From an uncultured Clostridia bacterium (lineage in GTDB: Bacteria; Bacillota; Clostridia; Oscillospirales; Oscillospiraceae): DNA of 8,078 nt. Shown here piece after piece: positions 1 to 6,397 of the stretch (position 1 is its first letter; each line of letters starts with the position of its first letter). The translations under genes were made by a program, and so were the position numbers. Under the pieces are notes generated by a model. That model ran no database searches. It saw nothing but the letters and a program-made list of their open reading frames with translations, and had not been told where the DNA came from. The stretch is from positions 1 through 8,078 of the forward strand of contig CAMWTG010000119.1 of the NCBI GenBank assembly GCA_947177115.1, written 5' to 3'.

Positions 1-2102
1 GTCATGCCGATGATGCCGTTCATGGGGGTGCGGATGTCGTGGCTCATCCGGGAGAGGAAATCGCTCTTGGCGGCATTGGCGTGGTTGGCGGCCTGGTAGG
101 CATCCAGAAGAGCCTGGTGTTCCCGGGCCTCTTTCTGCTTGCTCTCCGTTACATCCTGGTTCGCGTAGAGGACGGTGAGAGGTACTCCGCTGCTGTCGCT
201 GCGGATCAGCACCGCTGTGGCCCGGATCCAGCTGCACTGCTCCGATGGGGGAATGCTGCCATCGGAGGGCAGTTTGCGGTACTCCGTGGCCAGCAGGGTC
301 CGGGACCACCCCAGCCGTTTGCGGAGGTTTTCAATGGACATGGTTTCCAGATATTCCGCCCGGTCGTCCGGGTGGATGAACCGGGCCGCATAGGAGTGGA
401 TGCCCGCCGTATACGCGGACCGCTGTCCCAGAAATTCTCCGATTTCCCGCAGCTGGGTAACGCTCTGATAGGTATCCGCCCTGAGATCTATGTAATAAGT
501 GGCGCAGAACATACCGCTGAGGCTGCGGATGATGTCCATCTTCTCCTGCTCCCGCTCCCGGCGGTCCGCCTCCTGGTTCTTCTCACTGGTGATGTCCCGG
601 CCCAGGATGTTCACCATCATTTCCCCATCCTGGCGGGTGTAAACCACATGCTGCTCCAGCCAGCGGGGCGGCTGTTCCCGGGTCCGGTACTGGCAGACAT
701 CCTCCGCGTAGTCCTGAATCTCCAGGGCCCGCTGCCGGATCAGCTCCAGAGACATGGCGTTCCAGAAGGTCTGCGCGTCTTCCGGGGCCACCAGGGTCTT
801 CAGCGCCCGGTCCACATGCTGGTCGTAGTTATCAGACTGGGAATCCCTGGTGCTGGCGGCCTGCCGCAGATCGATCCTCTCACACAGGCCCGTATCCAGG
901 TGAACGGTGTTCATAACGCTGTACCGGCACTTCAGAATGGAGGCCATCTGCATATCCCACTGGCTGCGCTCCAGCTCCTGCCGGACCCGCTGGTCGCTGT
1001 CCTGAAGGGCCAATACAACGTACCGCCGGGTTTTGCGGTCCTGATTGAAGCAGGCGTTAATGGAGATATAACTGTACAGATCGTCCTCAACGGTCCGCTG
1101 GCAGAGCAGCTCCACCCGGGGCGTCTCTGATTTCCTGGCGCTTCGGAGACTGGCAAGAGAGAATTGCTCCCGGAAGATCTCCTGATACTCCCAATGGAGC
1201 TGAGCCTCCAGCCGGGGGCACAGCTCCGTCTCCCAGTCCATCAGCCGGTTTCCATCGATCCGCTGCATCTGTCCGTCCACCCGGACAGGGTCTGTCAGGC
1301 CGGTGTCCAGATCGATGACGAAGATGCTGTCGTTTTGCTCCCCCAGAGCCCGGATGATCTCCTGGCGGCGGATGCTGCTGTCCTCGCGCGCCAGCCCTTC
1401 GCACAGTACATCGTGGACATCCTTGGCATACAGCAGCACCAGCTGCGTTTCGTTGCTGTAGCCGAAATCCGGCACTACCTCCAGCAGATTCCAGCGGAAA
1501 TGCCCGTTGATCCAGCGGCGGTAGGTGCAGTGGAGAATCTTCTTCCCGGTGCGCAGGCCCTCCCGCAGATGGTCCAGCCGGACAAAGGAGCGAAAGCGGT
1601 CCACATCCTCCGGATGCAGCCGGCCCAGCCGGACAAAGCGCTCCAGCCAGACGGACAGGGGCTCCTCCCGGCCATAGGCCCACGCCTCCTGCTGCTGCCC
1701 AAGGCGCACCACCTCATAGGCGTCCCTGGTTAGGTCTGCCCGGATGAGGCGGTGATAAATGTAGCTGGATGCCTCCATATGGGGTGTCAGGGTGATAACA
1801 AAAGCCGGGATGTCCTCCCCCCAGACGACCCGGGCAGCCAGGATATCCACTACTTTGCCAAAGGGGCTGCTGTAGCAGACAGACCGGCTCTCCTGCTTGT
1901 CTCCGATGGTCAGCAAAGGGCAGCTGGAACAGCTGCCGGGCCACAGCTCATGGCATACCATCCCCGGCTTGGCCAGCGGTGTAATCCGCCGCACCCACTG
2001 GTTGAGGTATAGGATCCGGTGATCGTCCGCCCGGATCACATAGATCCCTGTCTCCTGCATGGCATCCAGTATCTTCTCGTAGTTCTGACCTTCCACGGTC
2101 AA
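1..2102 (-). CDS. Multi-PAS sensor histidine kinase, C-terminus off the left edge
   Basis: Membrane-independent, PAS-rich sensor kinase; the visible 700 codons are open throughout, which I checked by reading every triplet of this frame. The end nearest the left edge gives the HisKA H-box SRMSHDIRTPMNGIIGM, with the phospho-acceptor His at about residue 688 (39-41). The ATP-binding domain and any receiver domain lie outside the window. Upstream are several PAS-like modules, recognisable from HPED (163-166), PED (440-442), GRDITSEK (from 501), HPDD (577-580) and YANQDVTES (from 646). A helical, charged linker runs into the H-box. No transmembrane segment is visible, so a cytosolic sensor is likely. 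The N-terminal module carries a C50-x7-C58-x2-C61 cluster plus C76. No ATG fits the start: TTG at 2102 and GTG at 2096 are both preceded by GGGTGG-type purine runs. It follows the CHR gene by 34 nt and is probably co-transcribed. Its ligand is unknown. Confidence 0.88.
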   Translation of the reverse strand, partial: MTVEGQNYEKILDAMQETGIYVIRADDHRILYLNQWVRRITPLAKPGMVCHELWPGSCSSCPLLTIGDKQESRSVCYSSPFGKVVDILAARVVWGEDIPAFVITLTPHMEASSYIYHRLIRADLTRDAYEVVRLGQQQEAWAYGREEPLSVWLERFVRLGRLHPEDVDRFRSFVRLDHLREGLRTGKKILHCTYRRWINGHFRWNLLEVVPDFGYSNETQLVLLYAKDVHDVLCEGLAREDSSIRRQEIIRALGEQNDSIFVIDLDTGLTDPVRVDGQMQRIDGNRLMDWETELCPRLEAQLHWEYQEIFREQFSLASLRSARKSETPRVELLCQRTVEDDLYSYISINACFNQDRKTRRYVVLALQDSDQRVRQELERSQWDMQMASILKCRYSVMNTVHLDTGLCERIDLRQAASTRDSQSDNYDQHVDRALKTLVAPEDAQTFWNAMSLELIRQRALEIQDYAEDVCQYRTREQPPRWLEQHVVYTRQDGEMMVNILGRDITSEKNQEADRREREQEKMDIIRSLSGMFCATYYIDLRADTYQSVTQLREIGEFLGQRSAYTAGIHSYAARFIHPDDRAEYLETMSIENLRKRLGWSRTLLATEYRKLPSDGSIPPSEQCSWIRATAVLIRSDSSGVPLTVLYANQDVTESKQKEAREHQALLDAYQAANHANAAKSDFLSRMSHDIRTPMNGIIGM

Positions 2103-2136
2103 CCACCACCCATCTTTTCAGATTGCGCTCAGGCGC

Positions 2137-2748
2137 TTACATCCCCAGCAGAATGCCCACCACAGCGGAGGCAAGAATGAACAGAATGGGATGCAGCTTC
2201 TTGGTCTGCTTCACCTTGTTGGTCAGAATCCACAGCGCGATAGCCAGGATCCAGCCCTTCCAGTTGCAGACGGCCAGAGAAAACCCCTGGGCCAGGGCAT
2301 CGGCATAGAACAGGTTGCTGACCACTACCGACAGTCCTGCTGCGGCGATCAGGCCGGTAGAAGCGGGGCGCAGGCCATAGAAAGCGCTGTCCACATACCG
2401 GTTATCCCGGAAACTCTTGAGGAAGGAGGCGATGATAAGGATAACGATGATGGAGGGGGTGATAAGCCCCAGGGTGGCCACTACCGCGCCCAGAACGGCA
2501 AAGGGCGTCCCGCCGGCGGTGCTGCCGGTGATATAGCCCACGTAGGTTGCCATATTCACGCCAATGGGCCCCGGAGTGGATTCACCCACGGCGATCATGT
2601 TGTCCACATCGATGCGGGTAAACCAGCCGGTGGCATCGGCCATGTTATAAAGGAAGGGAATGGTGGCCATACCGCCGCCCACGGCGAAAAGGCCGGTTTT
2701 GAAAAATTCATAGAACAGGCGCAGGAAAAGCAGTATCGTTTCCGTCAT
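2137..2748 (-). CDS. CHR-family (chromate transporter) half-size membrane protein, second of pair
   Basis: 203-residue integral membrane protein of the chromate ion transporter (CHR) family. Half-size members of this family work as pairs encoded by adjacent genes. Visible family motifs are VGGGMATIPFL (23-33) and GESTPGPIGVNMATYVG (55-71), followed by a Gly/Pro-rich loop and hydrophobic segments at roughly 84-110, 131-146, 165-177 and 187-202. Length matches the usual short-chain CHR proteins of about 180-210 residues. The start ATG overlaps the stop of the preceding CHR gene in an ATGA (2745-2748), and a GGGGGTG purine run lies about 8 nt upstream, so the two are translationally coupled. The stop is TAA. 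The physiological substrate is not shown by the sequence: chromate is the family's named substrate, and other oxyanions such as sulfate are possible. Confidence 0.9.
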   Translation of the reverse strand: MTETILLFLRLFYEFFKTGLFAVGGGMATIPFLYNMADATGWFTRIDVDNMIAVGESTPGPIGVNMATYVGYITGSTAGGTPFAVLGAVVATLGLITPSIIVILIIASFLKSFRDNRYVDSAFYGLRPASTGLIAAAGLSVVVSNLFYADALAQGFSLAVCNWKGWILAIALWILTNKVKQTKKLHPILFILASAVVGILLGM

Positions 2749-3290
2749 GATTTCTTCACCCCCAGATTCTTCAGCAGGATGCCCGCGATAGCCGCCGCCA
2801 GTACAAAGACCACGGGGCTGAGAAAGGTCAGGAAATAACTGCCCAGGGCCACCGCCAGGAAAATGATCATGGTGGGCGCGTCAATGACCGCCTTTTTGAA
2901 GAGCTTTACCACCGCGTTGAGGATCAGCACGCACACGCATACCCGGATGCCGCCAAAGGCGTGGTTTACCCAGGCCAGATGGGAGAAGGTGGTGATCACT
3001 CCCGCCAACAGGGAGATGATGACAAGGGAGGGGAATACCAGCCCCAGGGTGGCGATGATGCCGCCGGGGACGCCCCTGTTTTTCTGACCGATGAAGGTGG
3101 CGGTATTCACCGCGATAATGCCCGGCGTACACTGGCCGATGGCAAAATAGTCCGTCAGCTCCTCCTCGGTGGCCCAGCCCTTGTTTTCCACCACCTCCCG
3201 CTGGAGGATGGGCAGCATGGCGTAGCCGCCGCCGAAGGTCATGACCCCCACCTTGGCAAAGGTGAGGAATAAGTCGGGATAGATGTTCAT
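2745..3290 (-). CDS. CHR-family (chromate transporter) half-size membrane protein, first of pair
   Basis: 181-residue partner of the CHR pair. The start is ATG at 3290, giving MNIYPDLFLTFAKVG; the open frame extends further upstream, but only into the end of the preceding hydrolase gene, and an AAAGGAAG ribosome-binding site sits just before 3290. Motifs in order are the amphipathic FxKVGxxTFGGGYAMLP block (11-27), IGQCTPGIIAVNTATFIG (51-68) and PGG (75-77). Hydrophobic segments follow at about 78-100, 116-130, 139-156 and 158-173, and a short basic tail ends LGVKKS. The TPG-x-x-x-VN-x-AT core matches that of the partner gene, as expected for two related half-transporters thought to insert in opposite orientations. 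It lies 34 nt downstream of the Ntn hydrolase gene in the same operon. Substrate is unproven. Confidence 0.9.
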   Translation of the reverse strand: MNIYPDLFLTFAKVGVMTFGGGYAMLPILQREVVENKGWATEEELTDYFAIGQCTPGIIAVNTATFIGQKNRGVPGGIIATLGLVFPSLVIISLLAGVITTFSHLAWVNHAFGGIRVCVCVLILNAVVKLFKKAVIDAPTMIIFLAVALGSYFLTFLSPVVFVLAAAIAGILLKNLGVKKS

Positions 3291-3324
3291 ACGTTTTCTT
3301 CTTTCCTTTCTCAAAATAAGCGGC

Positions 3325-4437
3325 TCAGCTGTCTGAAGAGATGGGCAGAGTAACGCCGCTGGTAAAATCGCCTTTGAAATACCAGGTAATATAGGGGTTC
3401 GTCCGGTCATACACCATGGACCATTGGGTCACCCAGCCGGTGTCCGTCTGGGTGACCGCCGCCAAAGCGTCCCGGACCTGTTCCGCCGTGGAGACGCCCT
3501 GCTCCAGCCGGGCTGTCAACGTTTCATACCGCTCTTTGGCGTTCTCGCCTCCGGCGGTGGGATCGCCGTTTGCCAGGTTGAAGTTGGTCACCGCCGGAGC
3601 ATCTATGGCGGTGAAGCCGTCCTCTGTAAATTCCACCGACACGGACCTGCCCGAGGCATCGGAGACAGCCAGATGATGGCTGATGCCGCCGGAGGGATGG
3701 ATGTCATACTGTTCCAGCAGCGCCAGGGCCTCATCTACCGTGGCCGCCTTGTCCAGCAGCAGCCGGATGGCGGTCGTAATGGTCAGATCCGGTTTTTCCG
3801 TGTCCGGGTCGGGCATCCCGCCTTCGTTGACCTCCAGGTCCGCCACGCACAGCCCCGCCTCGTTCACGCCGTCCAGAGGGACGTACAAAGCGGCGATGGC
3901 CAGCATTTTGTTCATCATACCCACCGGCAGAGTTTTTCCGCTGCCGGTGATGTTTTGAAAGTCGCAGGTGGAGAGGGAGGCGTAACCCTCCTTTGGCACA
4001 TGCCGCACGATAATGGGCACGGAATCCGTCCAGTCGTAGTTCCGGCCCCACAGATGGGAGCCGTCCGCGCTCTGAGCGCTTAAAACGCTGCACCCCTCCC
4101 GGTAAGCCCCCACCGGAGCGGTGTAAAAGCCCTTGGAGATCTTTTGGGACAGGAAGACGCTGACCTCCATATCCGAGGACGCGCCGCCCCGGGCGAGGAA
4201 TTCTTCAAAGTAGTAATCGCCCTTTACCTCCATAAAGTAGGCCGGGGAGCCGCTTTCCAGAAGCCGGACAGTCCCGGTGATGGCCAGCTCCCGCCGGAAC
4301 ATCAGCCAGGCGACCAGCGCCAGGAGCAGCAGCAGTGCCGCCAGGGCCGCCGCGCCCCATAGAAGGATCTTCTTCCACCGGGATTTGCCCCGATAGGCGT
4401 GGTAAGGATTAAAGTATCTCTTTTTTTGCCGTCTCAT
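3325..4437 (-). CDS. Membrane-anchored Ntn hydrolase, choloylglycine hydrolase / C45 family
   Basis: 370 residues. A basic cytoplasmic tail (1-23) and one hydrophobic segment (about 24-47) predict a type II membrane protein with its catalytic domain outside the cell. The hydrolase core begins at G115-C116 in the context YREGCSVLSAQ, followed by DGSHLWGRNYDW. C116 is the likely N-terminal nucleophile, which would have to be freed by autocleavage after G115. Cys-to-Arg (132) and Cys-to-Asp (135) spacings of 16 and 19 equal those of Cys2, Arg18 and Asp21 in choloylglycine hydrolase. GVNEAGL (N192), TNFN (285-287) and ERY (R303) fit the remaining conserved positions. Family members cleave linear amides such as bile-salt conjugates, penicillin V, N-acyl homoserine lactones or acyl-amino acids; which one this cuts cannot be read here. 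GGAG for the start overlaps the birA stop, so translation is probably coupled. Stop is TGA. Confidence 0.82.
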   Translation of the reverse strand: MRRQKKRYFNPYHAYRGKSRWKKILLWGAAALAALLLLLALVAWLMFRRELAITGTVRLLESGSPAYFMEVKGDYYFEEFLARGGASSDMEVSVFLSQKISKGFYTAPVGAYREGCSVLSAQSADGSHLWGRNYDWTDSVPIIVRHVPKEGYASLSTCDFQNITGSGKTLPVGMMNKMLAIAALYVPLDGVNEAGLCVADLEVNEGGMPDPDTEKPDLTITTAIRLLLDKAATVDEALALLEQYDIHPSGGISHHLAVSDASGRSVSVEFTEDGFTAIDAPAVTNFNLANGDPTAGGENAKERYETLTARLEQGVSTAEQVRDALAAVTQTDTGWVTQWSMVYDRTNPYITWYFKGDFTSGVTLPISSDS

Positions 4438-4443
4438 GTTTAC

Positions 4444-5436
4444 TCACTCCGTATAACCGTAAAGTCCCCGGACCGACACCTCGCCGGTGCGGACCGTAGT
4501 TTCTCTGCCGTCCGGCAGCCGGACGATCAGACCGAATTGGTCATCAATATCCAGGGCCTGCGCCTGGGTTTGTCCATCGGCCCACAGCAGCTGCACCGGT
4601 TTGCCCAGGGTCACGCAGTCCTGGCGGTAGGCCGCCGTCCATTTGCCGGTCTCGCCGCCCAGCGCGGAGGAGAGCTTCATGAACTCCTCGATCATGGCGG
4701 CGGCCAGAGCGGCCCGGACGGTCATGTGGCCCTCCTGGGCCAGAGATGTGGCGATCCCCGCCACTTCCGGACCGAAATCCTCCGGCGTGTGGAGCACGTT
4801 CACGCCCGCGCCGATGACCAGGTACTGGGTTTGGCTGGATTCGCTTTCCACCGATAGCTCCGTCAGGATGCCGCATAATTTTTTTCCGCCCAGGATCAGG
4901 TCGTTGGTCCACTTGATCCCCGGCCGGACCCCGGCGGTACGCTCCACCGCGTTGCATACCGCTACCGCAGCCATGGCCGTTACCCCCATCAGGGAGGCGG
5001 GAGGCAGTGAGGGGCGCAATAGGATGGAGAGATAGACCCCTTTCCCCGGCGGAGACTGAAAGGAGCGCGTCATGCGGCCCCTCCCGGCGCTCTGGCAGTT
5101 CGCTACCGCTACTGTGCCGTGGGGCGCACCGGACAGAGCCTCCCGCGTGAGCTAGGTGTTGGTGGAATCGACCTCCTCGAAACAGCGCAGATCGGGGCAT
5201 TGCGTCCCCGGAGAGAGGCAGCGGCGGATCTCCCGTTCCGCAAGAGAATCCGGCACGGCGGTCAGGCGGTAGCCTAGGCCGGTGCGCGCCTCCACCACAT
5301 AGCCGTCCCGGCGCAGGCTGTCAATGGCCTTCCAGACGGCAGCCCGGCTGACGCCCAGGCGGCGGCTGAGCTCCTGGCCGGAAATATAGTCCTCCGGCAT
5401 GGTATGCAGCAGCTGATACACCTTTTCTTTACTCAT
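4444..5436 (-). pseudogene. birA: Biotin-protein ligase / biotin repressor with in-frame amber codon
   Basis: Bifunctional BirA attaches biotin to carboxylase carrier domains via biotinyl-AMP and, through its N-terminal winged helix, represses biotin genes. The N-terminal HTH (about 1-60; ISGQELSRRLGVSRAAVWKA) is followed by EVDSTNT (88-94), then TAG at codon 95 (5152-5154). The same frame continues without another stop through HGT, AGRGRM (117-122), SPPGKGVYLSILLRP, KWTNDL (175-180), the ligase KKLCGILTE block (185-193) and a BPL C-terminal domain, ending in TGA. Read through, it is 330 residues, the normal length for a Firmicutes BirA, so the gene is full length apart from one nonsense codon. 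The biotinyl-AMP loop reads GRGRMTR instead of the usual GRGRxGR. Start ATG 5436 has AGAGGTGG upstream. The separate C-terminal frame from ATG 5073 would lack the STN and GRGR elements and is unlikely to be an active enzyme. Consensus error or readthrough remain alternatives. Confidence 0.88.
5152..5154 (-). other. In-frame TAG (amber) codon inside birA
   Basis: The codon directly follows EVDSTNT and is followed in frame by L-T-R-E-A-L-S-G-A-P-H-G-T. The 26 codons between this stop and the ATG at 5073 are open and BirA-like. In E. coli BirA the corresponding residue is the Tyr of STNQYL, a variable position. One base change from several sense codons (Tyr, Gln, Lys, Glu, Trp, Leu) would create it. 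Confidence 0.9.
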
Positions 5437-5513
5437 TCCCCGCCACCTCTTTTCTGATTTTTACGGGCAGCAGGCTGCACCGCGGCCACACATGGGCGGG
5501 CCCTATAAAAAGC

Positions 5514-5542
5514 AGTATAACATTTTCCGATTGATTTGTAAA
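5514..5542 (-). promoter_or_regulatory. Sigma-A-type promoter for the birA operon
   Basis: Read on the minus strand: -35 TTTACA (5537-5542), a 17-nt spacer, then -10 TATACT (5514-5519) preceded by an extended TGT. Spacing is ideal and both boxes are close to consensus. Transcription would start near 5507, leaving a leader of about 70 nt before the birA ATG. The -35 box overlaps TTGTAAAC (5536-5543 on the plus strand), which resembles half of a Firmicutes BirA operator; the second half is not evident. Confidence 0.7.
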
Positions 5543-5560
5543 CTGCCGGACCGAATGCCG

Positions 5561-5575
5561 GCCATAAAATATGGC
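5561..5575. repeat. Short palindrome between the divergent promoters
   Basis: GCCATA-AAA-TATGGC is a perfect 6-bp inverted repeat with a 3-nt centre. It lies between the birA and lexA promoters, about 20 bp behind the birA -35 box. It could be an operator for an unidentified regulator or chance; nothing else supports a role. Confidence 0.35.
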
Positions 5576-5609
5576 GCATCCCGCCAAAAAAATTTTACAG
5601 AAAAATACA

Positions 5610-5623
5610 AGAACAGGTGTTGC
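5610..5623 (+). promoter_or_regulatory. LexA operator (SOS box) controlling lexA
   Basis: The 14-mer AGAACAGGTGTTGC matches the Gram-positive SOS box CGAACRNRYGTTYC at 12 of 14 positions; mismatches are the first base and the Y near the right end. The core is GAAC-AGGT-GTTG at 5611-5622. It overlaps the -35 box of the lexA promoter, the position expected for autorepression by LexA. Confidence 0.72.
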
Positions 5624-5648
5624 AAAATTGAGACGGGCATGTTATACT
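5620..5648 (+). promoter_or_regulatory. Sigma-A-type promoter for lexA
   Basis: -35 TTGCAA (5620-5625), a 17-nt spacer, and -10 TATACT (5643-5648) with an extended TGT just upstream. The start would be near 5655, giving a leader of about 35 nt to the lexA ATG. The SOS box covers the -35 element, so bound LexA should block RNA polymerase. Confidence 0.78.
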
Positions 5649-5688
5649 GTAAAAAAGCGAAGCCACAATGTGATCGGGAGGACTAATC

Positions 5689-6279
5689 ATGCCAAAAAAA
5701 ACAGATATGACAGATCGGATCTATGCGTATTTGCAGAAGGTGATCCCGGAGCAGGGATATGCTCCCTCGGTGCGCGAGATCTGTGAGGCCGTGGGACTGA
5801 AATCTCCGTCTACGGTCCACTTCCATCTCAAACGCCTCCAGGAAAAAGGGCTTATCGAAAAAGGAGATTTCAAGGGCCGGGCCATCGTGCTGACAGAACA
5901 GCGGGAAAAGAATAAGGTCCCCATCCTGGGGGACGTGGCGGCGGGCTCGCCGATTCTGGCGCAGGAGTGCATCGATGACTACCTGACCTTTGACTGCGGC
6001 GGGAGAGAGGGGGAGTTTTTTGCCCTCCGGGTCCGGGGCGAGTCCATGCTGAAGGCGGGGATCCTGCCGGACGATCTGGTGGTGGTGCGCCGCCAGTCCA
6101 GCGCGGTGAACGGGGAGATCGTAGTGGCCTTGCTGGGAGATGAGGCCACGGTGAAGCGGCTGTCCCGGCGGAACGGGGAAATTTGGCTGCTGCCGGAAAA
6201 TGATGCTTATCAACCCATTAATGGCGCCAATGCCCAAGTCTTGGGCCGGGTGACGGCGGTGGTGCGGCAGTACGACTGA
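5689..6279 (+). CDS. lexA: LexA repressor, SOS response regulator and self-cleaving serine protease
   Basis: 196 residues, typical for Gram-positive LexA. The N-terminal winged helix (about 1-65) contains GYAPSVREICEAVGLKSPST and a second helix VHFHLKRLQEKG. The scissile Ala85-Gly86 bond lies in DVAAGSPI. The peptidase domain has nucleophile Ser119 in RVRGESM and general base Lys156 in ATVKRL, so autocleavage upon contact with RecA filaments should work. The protein ends VTAVVRQYD, a normal end for the family. The start ATG has GGGAGGA at 5676-5682, 6 nt upstream. An SOS box over its promoter implies autoregulation. It is transcribed away from birA and towards cobD. Unlike its two neighbours it carries no lesion that I can see. 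Confidence 0.96.
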   Translation: MPKKTDMTDRIYAYLQKVIPEQGYAPSVREICEAVGLKSPSTVHFHLKRLQEKGLIEKGDFKGRAIVLTEQREKNKVPILGDVAAGSPILAQECIDDYLTFDCGGREGEFFALRVRGESMLKAGILPDDLVVVRRQSSAVNGEIVVALLGDEATVKRLSRRNGEIWLLPENDAYQPINGANAQVLGRVTAVVRQYD

Positions 6280-6306
6280 CCCCGCCAGAGGCGCCGGAAA
6301 TTTTGA

Positions 6307-6330
6307 ATACTGTCAATACTGTTACAGTAT
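6307..6330. repeat. ATACTGT direct repeat plus 15-bp palindrome
   Basis: ATACTGT occurs at 6307-6313 and 6316-6322, and its reverse complement ACAGTAT at 6324-6330. The second and third copies form ATACTGT-T-ACAGTAT, a perfect 7-bp inverted repeat around one base. It lies in the gap between lexA and cobD just upstream of a GC-rich hairpin. A TTGAAT (6303-6308) at the left edge could serve as a -35 box, but no good -10 follows. The arrangement resembles an operator for a dimeric regulator; the regulator is unknown. Confidence 0.45.
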
Positions 6331-6337
6331 ATGCCGG

Positions 6338-6367
6338 ACAGAGGGCCGCGAAGGCGGCCCTCTGTTT
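6338..6367 (+). terminator. Probable intrinsic terminator after lexA
   Basis: A 12-bp perfect stem (left arm 6338-6349, ACAGAGGGCCGC; right arm 6354-6365, GCGGCCCTCTGT) closes on a GAAG tetraloop and is followed by TT then AAC. The stem is very stable, but the T tract is only three bases counting the last base of the stem, so termination may be partial and some transcripts may continue into cobD. It begins 59 nt after the lexA stop. Confidence 0.55.
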
Positions 6368-6397
6368 AACTGTGAAAAATCTGTTGAGGAAATATCT

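Noticed and set aside
39..1130. Long plus-strand open frame of 363 codons
   Set aside because: It is antisense to the histidine kinase, whose minus frame gives PAS and H-box motifs. The plus frame gives no recognisable family and is explained by GC-rich codon bias.
2191..2838. Plus-strand open frame over the CHR genes (215 codons), with similar ones at 2961-3272 and 3424-4083
   Set aside because: All lie opposite well-recognised membrane-protein or hydrolase genes, are rich in G, H and Q as antisense frames usually are, and cross gene boundaries.
4444..5073. Independent C-terminal biotin ligase starting at ATG 5073
   Set aside because: The fragment would start inside the biotinyl-AMP loop, lack the STN and GRGR elements, and has no clear ribosome-binding site; the upstream 26 codons are open and BirA-like.
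5152..5154. Genome-wide recoding of TAG (for example pyrrolysine)
   Set aside because: cobD ends at TAG (7467-7469) exactly where the family ends and where cobQ begins, so TAG appears to serve as a normal stop here. One internal TAG is not evidence for recoding.
1..5436. Defence island or mobile element
   Set aside because: No transposase, integrase, nuclease, toxin or terminal repeat is seen; all genes belong to ordinary chromosomal families.
5536..5568. Complete BirA operator
   Set aside because: TTGTAAAC is present once, but the inverted GTTTACAA expected about 15 nt away is missing, so only a half-site can be claimed.
6280..6397. Cobalamin riboswitch before cobD
   Set aside because: The gap is 118 nt, too short for the usual element, and no B12-box-like conserved sequence is visible; it holds the ATACTGT palindrome and one hairpin instead.
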